64,000 bases of DNA, from assembly GCA_016861105.1 (NCBI GenBank), contig BOKS01000013.1, forward strand, positions 62,001 to 126,000. Reading direction: 5' to 3'. The stretch is from Betaproteobacteria bacterium (GTDB taxonomy: Bacteria > Pseudomonadota > Gammaproteobacteria > Burkholderiales > Casimicrobiaceae). Within the stretch, counting starts at the first letter, position 1; the number at the start of each line of letters is the position of its first letter. Made by a program: the position numbers and the translations under genes. The notes beneath the pieces are model-generated. The model saw nothing but the letters and a program-made list of their open reading frames with translations. It was not told the origin of the DNA and did not search any database. Shown piece after piece: positions 10,229 to 17,675 of the stretch.

Positions 10229-10265
10229 CGTCGGGCCGCCCACCCTCGCGGGAGGCGGCCCGACG
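10229..10265. terminator. Bidirectional hairpin between convergent genes
   Basis: A perfect 12-bp inverted repeat (CGTCGGGCCGCC, then its complement) with a 13-nt loop lies between the adenosyltransferase gene and the convergent small-protein gene. It has no long T tract, so it is a probable but weak terminator. Confidence 0.5.
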
Positions 10266-10301
10266 TGGCTTCCGTGGGGGAGTCGGAAGCGCTGGGAGCG
10301 G

Positions 10302-10526
10302 TCAGCCCAGGCGGCGAGCGGGCGCGGCGCGCACGCCGACCACCTCGATGCGCGAGGGCAGGATGGTCACCGCGGTCGCCTGCGCGAGCGCAGCGGCATC
10401 GCGCGGCGGCGGCATCGCCGACACGAGCGTCGCGATCGTGGCGAAGCTGAACGAGGCGGCGGCCGCGAACGACGCGACGCGCACGGCGAGCATCCGGCGG
10501 TCGACGTGGGGGGTGTGGGGGTTCAT
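10302..10526 (-). CDS. Small membrane-anchored protein of unknown function, paralogue A
   Basis: Protein of 74 residues that I do not recognise. Residues 14-38 form one hydrophobic helix (VRVASFAAAASFSFATIATL), followed by PPPRDAA and a short tail with the motif ILPSRIEVVGVR at about 55-66. The start is set by GAGGAG upstream of the ATG at 10524-10526. The gene at 10866-11111 is a clear paralogue: same order of features, same AVPSRIEVVGVR-like end, similar spacing, and a matching promoter. The tail is presumably periplasmic or cleaved. Function unknown; the conserved end may bind a partner. Confidence 0.7.
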   Translation of the reverse strand: MNPHTPHVDRRMLAVRVASFAAAASFSFATIATLVSAMPPPRDAAALAQATAVTILPSRIEVVGVRAAPARRLG

Positions 10527-10865
10527 CGCGTGTCTCCTCGTCCTGTCGCGGGGTCCGGTCCGTGGGAGGCGCCGCGTCGCCCGCCTGCGCCGTTCCTGCA
10601 GGCTTGGATGCGCCGGCGCGCGGATACGGATTCGGCTCGTTCCTCGACGACGCCGATTGTCCCGGCGCCCCCGCCGCCGCTCAACGGCGATGTGACGAAG
10701 CGCGCCAGGCGCGCGCCGGACGCGCGAGGGCGCCGACGGGCCGCGCGGGCGCGTCGTGCCGCGCATCGCGCAGCGACCCGCCGCCCCAAGCGCGTCGGGC
10801 CGCACGCGGCGGCCCGACGAATCGCGAGGCGTGCCGGCCGCTCGGCCGGCGTGCCCGTGCGCGCA
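10527..10865. other. Gene-free gap between the two small paralogues
   Basis: 339 bp of GC-rich sequence. Apart from the promoter of paralogue A at 10656-10684 and a long untranslated leader of roughly 120 bp downstream of it, I see no gene or RNA structure I can name. Short reading frames here have no ribosome-binding site and biased composition only. Confidence 0.5.
10656..10684 (-). promoter_or_regulatory. Promoter of small-protein paralogue A
   Basis: Minus strand: TTGAGC (10679-10684), 17 bp, GACAAT (10656-10661). The same arrangement, including the conserved bases upstream of the -35 (GCTTCGTC..ATCGCCG), is found before paralogue B, which supports both calls. Confidence 0.55.
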
Positions 10866-11111
10866 TCAGCTGCGCGGCCGCGCAGGCTCCGGCTGCACGT
10901 CGTTCGCCGCCGTGTTTTGGCTGCGTACGCCGACCACCTCGATGCGCGACGGCACGATGGCGACCTCGATCGGCGCTGCGGCACGCGAGGACGCGAACGC
11001 CTCGCCGAACTCCGGCGGCATGCTGGCGACGATCGCCGAGAACAGCGTGGTCGCGATGACGGCCGCGACGCCGATCGCCGCGACGCGTACCGTGGTGTCC
11101 GTGTTCTTCAT
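10866..11111 (-). CDS. Small membrane-anchored protein of unknown function, paralogue B
   Basis: Protein of 81 residues with a hydrophobic helix at about 9-31 (RVAAIGVAAVIATTLFSAIV), then MPPEFGEAF and the conserved motif IVPSRIEVVGVR at about 52-63, ending in a Pro/Arg-rich tail. It matches paralogue A in layout and in ten consecutive residues (PSRIEVVGVR). GAAGGAGAA precedes the ATG at 11109-11111. No known family is recognised. It is probably an inner-membrane or exported peptide. The two genes are separated by 339 bp and each has its own promoter, so they arose by tandem duplication. Confidence 0.7.
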   Translation of the reverse strand: MKNTDTTVRVAAIGVAAVIATTLFSAIVASMPPEFGEAFASSRAAAPIEVAIVPSRIEVVGVRSQNTAANDVQPEPARPRS

Positions 11112-11278
11112 GTCGTGTTCTCCTTCGGTCGATGCCGCAGTGTCGCCTGATCGCATGACCCGGCGATGTCCGCCTCGTATCCGCGGTGTAACGGCCGGCC
11201 GTCGCAGTTTCGATGCGGCGGGCCGGCGTTCCGGATTCACGCGGTGGCGGGCAGTCCCGCGGTCGCTGCGATGGCGGC

Positions 11279-11307
11279 ATTGTTCCGGCGCGACGCCGGA
11301 GCCTCAA
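11279..11307 (-). promoter_or_regulatory. Promoter of small-protein paralogue B
   Basis: Minus strand: TTGAGG (11302-11307), 17 bp, AACAAT (11279-11284). Near-identical in spacing and in flanking bases to the promoter of paralogue A. Confidence 0.55.
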
Positions 11308-11422
11308 CGGCGATACGACGAAGCGCCGCGCCGACGGAGCGAACCCGACGTGGGCACGACGAAGCGGCCGCGCCCGCGATCGAAGCGCGGGGACGGCGCC
11401 CGCGCGACGCCGGCGCGCCGCG

Positions 11423-11461
11423 CCAAAAAACAAGGCCGCGACCGGCGGACCGGTGCGGCCT
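11423..11461 (-). terminator. Rho-independent terminator after the PsiF-repeat gene
   Basis: Minus strand hairpin with 9-bp outer arms (CAAGGCCGC at 11429-11437 pairing 11453-11461) plus a 5-bp inner stem, followed by six T residues (the A run at 11423-11428 on the plus strand). Placed about 56 bp after the stop of the PsiF-repeat gene. Confidence 0.8.
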
Positions 11462-11517
11462 TGTAGTCTCGGCCGGGTGGACAGGAGGTCACCCGACCGC
11501 GTCTGGTGGCGCCCGAC

Positions 11518-11799
11518 TCAGTTCTTCAGGCACTCGCTCATGAACTTCTTGCGCTCGTCGCCCTTCATGGCGCCGGCCTTCTTGTTGCAGGCGGTCATCT
11601 TCTCCTGCTGCGTCATCTTCGCCGGCTCCTTCCCGCTCAGGCACTCGCTCATGAACTTCTTGCGCTCGTCGCCGGACTTGCCTGCCGCCTTCTCGTTGCA
11701 GACCTTCATCCGCTCCTGCTGCGGATTCCCCTGGGCGGCCGCGGGCATGGCCACGGCGGCGGCCAGCACCGCCAGCCCGACGGCCAGAAGCGTTCTCAT
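11518..11799 (-). CDS. PsiF-repeat family exported protein
   Basis: Exported protein of 93 residues. Residues 1-22 are a signal peptide (cleavage after AAAQ or nearby). Two PsiF repeats follow, at about 26-55 and 64-93, each with the pattern M..CN.KA......DERKKFMSECL and paired cysteines. E. coli PsiF is a phosphate-starvation-inducible protein of unknown role; the name here rests on the repeat only. A 36-bp stretch is identical in both repeats (11527-11562 and 11638-11673), pointing to recent internal duplication or conversion. A strong terminator follows. Confidence 0.85.
   Translation of the reverse strand: MRTLLAVGLAVLAAAVAMPAAAQGNPQQERMKVCNEKAAGKSGDERKKFMSECLSGKEPAKMTQQEKMTACNKKAGAMKGDERKKFMSECLKN
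11527..11673. repeat. Exact 36-bp internal direct repeat in the PsiF-like gene
   Basis: The 36 bases at 11527-11562 recur identically at 11638-11673 (offset 111 bp, 37 codons) and encode the DERKKFMSECL end of each PsiF repeat. Confidence 0.85.
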
Positions 11800-12056
11800 C
11801 GAGTCTCTCCTCTCTCTTGATGCGGCATCGCGGACGGTGGTCCCGTCTCCCGCCCTCGCCGATCGTCCGAGCCGCCGGCGTCGGGCCCCGGGCCAGTGTA
11901 GGCGAGCGCGGAACCGGGGCGCAACGAACGTCCGGCCCGAGCGCGCCGGGCCTGTTGTGCCCAAGCATCAGGAGCTTCCCGGACGCTTCGGCTACAATGC
12001 CTCCACGCCCGCCGACGATGAGCACAAGTTGCTGAATTGACTGGAAAATACGCCCG

Positions 12057-13181
12057 ATGATCCTCGTCCTGGAACCCAACACCGACCCGCAGGGCAGCGA
12101 CTACCGGATCCTGATCGGCCAGCTCGGGCGGCTGCCCGGCATCAGCCACCGGGTCCACCGCGAGGTGGGCACCGAGGTCACGCTGACCGAGATCTACCTC
12201 ATCGGCAACACCGGGGCGCTGACCGTCGAGCAGATGCAGGTCCTGCCCTGCGTCCAGAAGGTCGTCCGCGTGTCCGAGGCCTACCGCGTGCTCGGGCGCC
12301 ACAAGCAGGGCGACGACCGCCCGTCCTCGTTCGAGTACAACGGCGTGCGCTTCGGCCAGGACTCGCTGCAGGTCTTCGCCGGCCTGTGCGCGGTCGACTC
12401 GCCGGAGTCCGTCGAGGCGATGATGAAGGCGCTGCAGGCGCACGGCCAGGTCTGCACGCGCATGGGTGCGTACAAGCCGCGGACCAGCCCCTACGCGTTC
12501 CAGGGCTACGGCGCGAAGTGCCTGCCCTACGTGTTCGAGCTCGCCGGCAAGTACGGCATCCGGGTGATCGCGATGGAGATCACGCACGAGTCCCACGTCG
12601 ACGAGATCCGGGAGGCGCTGCGCACGACGGGCCACCCGACCGGCGTCATGCTGCAGATCGGCACGCGCAACACGCAGAACTTCGAGCTGCTGAAGCTCGT
12701 GGGGCGGCAGCAGGAGCTCCCCGTCCTGATCAAGCGCGGTTTCGGCATCACGCTCGACGAGTCGCTGAACGCGGCCGAGTACCTCGCCACGGAAGGCAAC
12801 CGCAAGGTCGTGTTCTGCCTGCGCGGCATGAAGACGAACATGGGCGACCCGCACCGCAACTTCGTCGACTTCGCACACGTCCCGGTGGTCAAGCGCCTGA
12901 CGCGCATGCCGGTCTGCATCGACCCGTCGCACTCGGTGGGCACGCGGGCCGCGGCGCCGGACGGGCTGCTCGACATCTTCCACGTCGTCGCGCAGGGGAT
13001 CGTCGCCGGCGCCAACATGGTCCTCGTCGACTTCCACCCGGACCCGGCGAAGGCGCTGGTCGACGGACCGCAGGCCCTGCTTCTGTCGGAGCTCCCGCAC
13101 TTCCTCGACGACGTCGCCCTCGCGCGCGAGACCTACCTGAAGCGCACCGAGCTCGCCCTGCGAAGGAAGGCCGCCGCCTGA
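12057..13181 (+). CDS. DAHP synthase-like protein (type I-beta family, divergent)
   Basis: Protein of 374 residues with an N-terminal ferredoxin-like regulatory region (about 1-80) and a DAHP synthase barrel. Conserved are C111 (CAVDSPE), KPRTSPYAFQGYG at 140, QIGTRNTQNFELL at 200, KRG at 226, DPSHSVG with H292, and D336. The family normally joins phosphoenolpyruvate and erythrose 4-phosphate at the start of aromatic amino-acid synthesis. Here the usual ERG is LRG (255-257) and the metal-ligand Glu of EVHP is Asp (D325 in VDFHP). It may therefore be a regulated or altered-specificity paralogue. It heads a plus-strand run of unrelated genes. A weak TACAAT lies at about 11993. Confidence 0.82.
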   Translation: MILVLEPNTDPQGSDYRILIGQLGRLPGISHRVHREVGTEVTLTEIYLIGNTGALTVEQMQVLPCVQKVVRVSEAYRVLGRHKQGDDRPSSFEYNGVRFGQDSLQVFAGLCAVDSPESVEAMMKALQAHGQVCTRMGAYKPRTSPYAFQGYGAKCLPYVFELAGKYGIRVIAMEITHESHVDEIREALRTTGHPTGVMLQIGTRNTQNFELLKLVGRQQELPVLIKRGFGITLDESLNAAEYLATEGNRKVVFCLRGMKTNMGDPHRNFVDFAHVPVVKRLTRMPVCIDPSHSVGTRAAAPDGLLDIFHVVAQGIVAGANMVLVDFHPDPAKALVDGPQALLLSELPHFLDDVALARETYLKRTELALRRKAAA

Positions 13182-13207
13182 GCCACGCGCGATCGCCGCC
13201 GGGCGCG

Positions 13208-14785
13208 ATGGAGATCGAGCTCAAGCTCGCGCTGCCGCCCGGCACGGCGGCCCGCCTGCGCGCCCATCCGGCGCTCGCGGGCGTCGTGCAGGGGCGTGCG
13301 CGGCGGCAGCGTCTGGTCGCCACGTACTACGACACGAGCGACGCCCGCCTCGCCGCCCGCGGCATCGCGCTGCGCGTTCGCCGCGAGGGACGGCGGTGGG
13401 TGCAGACCCTGAAGGGCCCGCCGACGCCGGCGAGCGGCGGCGGGCTCGCCGCGCGCCCCGAGCACGACTGGCCGCTGGGCGCGGGCGCTCGCCGCCCGGC
13501 GCCGGACCTGGCGCGCCTGGACGAGGTTCCGCTCGGGAAGACGGTTGCCCGCCTCGGCCGCAAGCAGCCGCTGGTGCCGCTCTTCGCAACCGAGTTCGAG
13601 CGCACCACCCTCCCGCTCGCGTTCCCCGACGGCACGACGGCACTCGCCGCGATCGACGTCGGGCAGGTGCGTACGCTGGGGGCGCGCCGGCGCCGCGCCG
13701 CCATCGGCGAGCTCGAGCTCGAACTCGGGGAAGGCGACCCGGCGCGCCTGTTCGAACTCGCCCAGGTGCTGGCGGACGGCCCGGGCCTGCGGCTGCAGCT
13801 GCGCAGCAAGGCGGAGCGCGGTTACGCGCTCGCCTTCGCCACGACGCGCACGCCGGTGCACGCCGAGGCGATCGACTATCCGCGCGACGCTGTCCTGGCC
13901 GATGCGCTCGCCGCGATCGTGCGCAGCTGCCTGCGGCAGGTCGAGGGCAACCTCGACAGCGTCGCGCGGAACGACGATCCCGAGTGGATCCACCAGCTGC
14001 GGGTGGGCGTGCGTCGGCTGCGCTCCGCCCTGGCGCTCGCGCGGCCGTTGCTCGCCGACGGTGCGGTCGAGCCGCTCGCCGCCGACCTGCGCTGGCTGGC
14101 CGGCGCGCTCGGCCCGGCCCGCGACCTCGACGTCTTCGCCACGCAGACGTGGCCCGCGGTGCTGGGCGCGGCCGCGCAGGCGCCGGCCGCGGCGGCCGGC
14201 GTCGATGCGGCGCTCGCCGTGCTGGGCGAGCGCCTGGCGGCGCGCCTGCCGAAGGCGCGTGCACGCGCGCGGTCGGCGATGCGTTCGCCGCGCGTCCAGC
14301 GGGTGCTGCTCGCCGGCGGGGCCCTGGCGGCCCGCATGCCGGCGCTGGTGCGCGCCGCGGACGCCGCCGAAGGACACGGGCCGGAAGCGCGCGACGCGGC
14401 ACGCAAGGCGCTGGCGCGGCGGCACCGGCGGCTGCTGCGGGCCGGCGAGGGACTCGCCGCGTGCACGCCGGAGGAACGACACGCGTTCCGCATCGCGGCG
14501 AAGAAGCTGCGCTACGCCACCGAGTTCTTCGCGCCGTGCTTTCCGGCGGGCCGCTCGCGCCGCTACCGCAAGGCGCTGGCCGCGCTCCAGGACGTACTGG
14601 GACGGCTGAACGACGCCGCGGTCGCGGCGTCGCTCGCCGCGGACCTCGCCTCGCCGGACCCGCGTGCCGTGCCCGCAGCCGCCCTCGTCGCGGGCTGGGC
14701 CGCGGCGCGCGTGCAGGCCGAGGCGCCGGCGCTCGACCGGGCGTGGACCCGCTTCCGACGCGCCGCGGCCTTCTGGTCGCCGTGA
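13208..14785 (+). CDS. CYTH and CHAD domain-containing protein
   Basis: Protein of 525 residues. The N-terminal CYTH domain starts with the metal-binding signature EIELKL (ExExK) at residues 2-7 and runs to about 210, including TYYDTSDARL and LRSKAERGYAL. The C-terminal CHAD domain (about 225-510) is rich in Arg/His, with IHQLRVGVRRLRSAL and FRIAAKKLRYATEFF. CYTH domains hydrolyse or bind triphosphates; CHAD domains bind polyphosphate granules. The pair suggests a role in inorganic polyphosphate or triphosphate metabolism. The ATG at 13208 lies 26 bp after the DAHP synthase-like gene. Confidence 0.9.
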   Translation: MEIELKLALPPGTAARLRAHPALAGVVQGRARRQRLVATYYDTSDARLAARGIALRVRREGRRWVQTLKGPPTPASGGGLAARPEHDWPLGAGARRPAPDLARLDEVPLGKTVARLGRKQPLVPLFATEFERTTLPLAFPDGTTALAAIDVGQVRTLGARRRRAAIGELELELGEGDPARLFELAQVLADGPGLRLQLRSKAERGYALAFATTRTPVHAEAIDYPRDAVLADALAAIVRSCLRQVEGNLDSVARNDDPEWIHQLRVGVRRLRSALALARPLLADGAVEPLAADLRWLAGALGPARDLDVFATQTWPAVLGAAAQAPAAAAGVDAALAVLGERLAARLPKARARARSAMRSPRVQRVLLAGGALAARMPALVRAADAAEGHGPEARDAARKALARRHRRLLRAGEGLAACTPEERHAFRIAAKKLRYATEFFAPCFPAGRSRRYRKALAALQDVLGRLNDAAVAASLAADLASPDPRAVPAAALVAGWAAARVQAEAPALDRAWTRFRRAAAFWSP

Positions 14786-14807
14786 GCGACAGACCGCGCG
14801 CCCCGTC

Positions 14808-15833
14808 GTGACGCCGGACGTCGACGCCGCCCTGGCGCCGCCGGGACCCTACCGCGCTCCCGGCTGGCTCCCCGGCGGACACGCGCAGACCATCTGGCCG
14901 TACTTCCTGCGCCGTCCGGGCGTGCCGCTGCGGCGCGAGCGCGTCGCGACCTCCGACGGCGACTTCTGGGCGTTCGACTGGCTCGATGCACCGGCGTCGC
15001 CCGGCGCGCCGCTGGTCGTGCTCTTCCACGGGCTCGAGGGCAGCTCGGGCTCGCACTACGCGCGCGCCCTTTTCGTGCGCCTCGCCGCCCTCGGCTGGCG
15101 CGGCGTCGTGCCGCACTTCCGCGGCTGCGCCGACGAACCCAACCGCCTGCCCCGCGCCTACCACTCCGGCGACCACGAGGAGATCGCCGCGATGCTCGCC
15201 GCCGTGCGCGCCCGCGTCGCGCCCGGAACCGCCCTGTACGCCTGCGGCGTCTCGCTCGGCGGAAGCGCGCTGCTCAACTGGCTCGGGCGCGGCGGCGCGC
15301 AGGCGGGCGGCGTCGTCGCGCGTGCGGCCGCCGTGTCCGCGCCGCTGGACCTGATGGCCGCGGGACGCGCGATCGACGCCGGGGCGAACCGCCTGTACGC
15401 CGCGCACTTCCTGCAGACGCTCAAGCCGAAGGCGCGCGCGATGGCTGAGCGCTTTCCCGGTCGGCTCGACGCCTCGCGCATCGCGCAGGTGCGCACGATG
15501 TGGGCGTTCGACGACCTCGTGACCGCGCCGCTGCACGGGTTCCGCGACACGCCCGACTACTGGACGCGGGCGTCGTCGAGGCCGTGGCTGCACGCGATCC
15601 GCGTGCCCACGCTGGTCCTCAACGCGCGCAACGACCCGTTCATCCCGGGCGATTCGCTCCCCGGTGCACACGAGGTCGCGGCGGACGTCGTGCTGGAGCA
15701 GCCCGCCGGGGGTGGTCACGTCGGCTTCGCGACCGGGGCCCCGCCGGGAAGGCTCGACTGGCTGCCGCGCCGGGTGACGGCGTTCTTCGCGGGCGTCGCG
15801 GCGACGCGCGGTGAGCGCGCCGGGAGGGCCTAG
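14808..15833 (+). CDS. Alpha/beta hydrolase, YheT-like
   Basis: Hydrolase of 341 residues from a GTG at 14808. It has the family N-terminus GWLPGGHAQTIWPYFLR, oxyanion-loop HGLEGSSGSHYAR, nucleophile elbow GVSLGGS, acid residue in NARNDPFIP and His in GGHVGF. YheT-type proteins are putative carboxylesterases of unknown natural substrate. No good ribosome-binding site is seen for the GTG; the reading frame is open to 14664, overlapping the CHAD gene, but the conserved part begins near the GTG. Downstream is the hexose-phosphate mutase. Confidence 0.87.
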   Translation: MTPDVDAALAPPGPYRAPGWLPGGHAQTIWPYFLRRPGVPLRRERVATSDGDFWAFDWLDAPASPGAPLVVLFHGLEGSSGSHYARALFVRLAALGWRGVVPHFRGCADEPNRLPRAYHSGDHEEIAAMLAAVRARVAPGTALYACGVSLGGSALLNWLGRGGAQAGGVVARAAAVSAPLDLMAAGRAIDAGANRLYAAHFLQTLKPKARAMAERFPGRLDASRIAQVRTMWAFDDLVTAPLHGFRDTPDYWTRASSRPWLHAIRVPTLVLNARNDPFIPGDSLPGAHEVAADVVLEQPAGGGHVGFATGAPPGRLDWLPRRVTAFFAGVAATRGERAGRA

Positions 15834-15864
15834 AATGACCGTCCGGACAACAGCGAAGCCGACC

Positions 15865-17238
15865 ATGCCGATTCCGCCGGAAATCTTCAAGGCCTACGAC
15901 ATCCGCGGGATCGTCGGCCGCACGCTCACCGCGCCGATCGTCCGCGACGTGGGCCGCGCGCTGGGCACCCTCGCGCGCGAGCGCGGGCGCGACACGATCG
16001 CGATCGGACGCGACGGCCGCCTGTCGGGGCCCGAGCTGGCCGGCGCCCTCGCCGACGGCATCCGCGCGACGGGGGTGGACGTGGTGGACCTCGGCATGGT
16101 CGCCACGCCGATGACCTACTTCGCTGCGCACGAGCTCGGCACGGGCTGCAGCACGATGGTCACGGGCAGCCACAATCCGCCCGACTACAACGGGCTCAAG
16201 ATGGTCATCGACGGCAGCACGCTGTCCGGCGACGACATCCAGCAGCTCCGCGCCCGCATCGAGCGCGGCGACTTCGCGACCGGGTCGGGCGCGTATCGCG
16301 CGCACGACATCGTCCCGGCGTACTTCGATCGCATCGCCGGCGACGTCCGGCTCGCGCGAGGGCTGTCCATCGCCGTCGACGCCGGCAACGGCGTCGCGGG
16401 CGCGTTCGCGCCCGAGCTCTACCGCCGGCTGGGGTGCGCGGTCGACGCGATGTACTGCGACGTCGACGGCACGTTCCCGAACCACCATCCGGATCCGTCG
16501 CAGCCGAAGAACCTGGCCGACCTGATCGCGCGCGTGAAGCGCGGCGACGTCGAGCTCGGCCTCGCGTTCGACGGCGACGGCGACCGGCTGGGCGTGGTCA
16601 CGGTCGACGGCCACGTGATCTACCCGGACCGGCAGCTGATGCTCTTCGCGGCCGACGTCCTGTCGCGCGTGCCCGGGGCCACGGTCATCTACGACGTCAA
16701 GTCGACGCGCAACCTCGGGCCGTGGATCGCCCGGCACGGCGGCAAGCCGATGCTCTACAAGACCGGCCACTCGCTCATCAAGGCGCGGATGAAGGAGGTC
16801 GGCGCGGCGCTCGCCGGCGAGATGAGCGGCCACACGTTCTTCGGCGAGCGCTGGTACGGCTTCGACGACGGCATCTACGCCGGCGCGCGCCTGCTCGAGA
16901 TCCTGTCGCGGCACGCGGACCCGTCGTCCGTGCTCGACGCGCTGCCCGACGCGCGCTCGACGCCGGAGCTCAACCTGCCGTGCGCCGAAGGCGAGCAGCA
17001 CGCGCTCGTCGCGCGGCTCCAGCAGTCGGCCGACTTCCCCGGCGCGTCCGACGTGATCCGCATCGACGGCCTGCGCGTCGAGTACCCGGACGGCTTCGGG
17101 CTCGCGCGGGCGTCGAACACGACGCCGATGGTCGTGCTGCGCTTCGAGGCCGACACCGACGAGGCGCTCGCGCGCATCCAGCAGGCGTTCCGCCGCGTGC
17201 TCGCCGCCGTCAAGCCCGACGCGCAGCTGCCTTTCTAG
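15865..17238 (+). CDS. Phosphomannomutase/phosphoglucomutase
   Basis: Alpha-D-phosphohexomutase of 457 residues, like AlgC/ManB. The catalytic phosphoserine is S102 in TGSHNPPDYNG, the Mg-binding loop is DGDGDR at 236-241, the sugar-binding loop is GEMSGH, and the phosphate-binding loop is RASNTTP near the end. It interconverts mannose or glucose 6- and 1-phosphates for surface polysaccharide precursors. The start at MPIPPEIFKAYDIRG matches the family; an upstream in-frame ATG exists at 15835. It sits in the same strand run as the hydrolase, followed by GNAT and dehydratase genes. Confidence 0.93.
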   Translation: MPIPPEIFKAYDIRGIVGRTLTAPIVRDVGRALGTLARERGRDTIAIGRDGRLSGPELAGALADGIRATGVDVVDLGMVATPMTYFAAHELGTGCSTMVTGSHNPPDYNGLKMVIDGSTLSGDDIQQLRARIERGDFATGSGAYRAHDIVPAYFDRIAGDVRLARGLSIAVDAGNGVAGAFAPELYRRLGCAVDAMYCDVDGTFPNHHPDPSQPKNLADLIARVKRGDVELGLAFDGDGDRLGVVTVDGHVIYPDRQLMLFAADVLSRVPGATVIYDVKSTRNLGPWIARHGGKPMLYKTGHSLIKARMKEVGAALAGEMSGHTFFGERWYGFDDGIYAGARLLEILSRHADPSSVLDALPDARSTPELNLPCAEGEQHALVARLQQSADFPGASDVIRIDGLRVEYPDGFGLARASNTTPMVVLRFEADTDEALARIQQAFRRVLAAVKPDAQLPF

Positions 17239-17255
17239 GGCCTGCCCGCGACGCG

Positions 17256-17675
17256 ATGCCGGCGATCGGCTACCGCGACGACTGCGAAGGCGTCGACTGG
17301 GCGCGCCTCAAGCGCGACCTCGCGGCGGACGGCTTCGACAACGGGCGCACGCCCGCGGAGCTCGAGCGCGCGTTCCGCGCGAGCGCGCGCGCCGTGTTCG
17401 CCCGCGACGGCGGGCGCGTCGTCGGCAAGGGCCGGGCGCTGTCGGACGGCGTGTGCAACGCCTACGTCGTCGACATGTGGACGCACTCGGCCTGGCGCCG
17501 GCGCGGCATCGGGCGCGGGCTGCTGGAGCGTCTCGTCGCCCCGCTGCGCGGCCAGCACGTCTATCTCTTCACCGACGAACGCGAGGACTTCTACGCCGCG
17601 TGCGGCTTCCGGCCGCGCGGGACGGGTCTGGAGCGCCTCGACGGGCACTGGCTCGGGCGCTTTCCCCCGCGATGA
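17256..17675 (+). CDS. GNAT family N-acetyltransferase
   Basis: Protein of 139 residues with the GNAT acetyl-CoA-binding motif A WRRRGIGRGLLERLV at about 78-92, preceded by VVDMWTHSAW (beta-4) and followed by YLFTDEREDFYAACGF. The acceptor substrate is unknown. Its stop overlaps the start of the dehydratase gene by 4 bp (ATGA), so the two are coupled. Confidence 0.87.
   Translation: MPAIGYRDDCEGVDWARLKRDLAADGFDNGRTPAELERAFRASARAVFARDGGRVVGKGRALSDGVCNAYVVDMWTHSAWRRRGIGRGLLERLVAPLRGQHVYLFTDEREDFYAACGFRPRGTGLERLDGHWLGRFPPR

Larger units (their letters stand above)
11112..11517. other. Gap holding promoter B and the psiF-like terminator
   Basis: 406 bp without a gene. It contains the promoter of paralogue B (11279-11307), a long leader of about 160 bp, and the intrinsic terminator of the PsiF-repeat gene (11423-11461). 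Nothing else is recognisable. Confidence 0.5.

Noticed and set aside
14664..14807. N-terminal extension of the YheT-like hydrolase
   Set aside because: It overlaps the CHAD gene, is Arg/Pro-rich, and the conserved hydrolase sequence starts after the GTG at 14808.
17230..17250. Match TTCTAGGGCCTG at the end of the mutase gene, like the repeat end
   Set aside because: Only 12 bases match and the other features (second end, hairpin) are missing; could be chance or a remnant, but cannot be supported.
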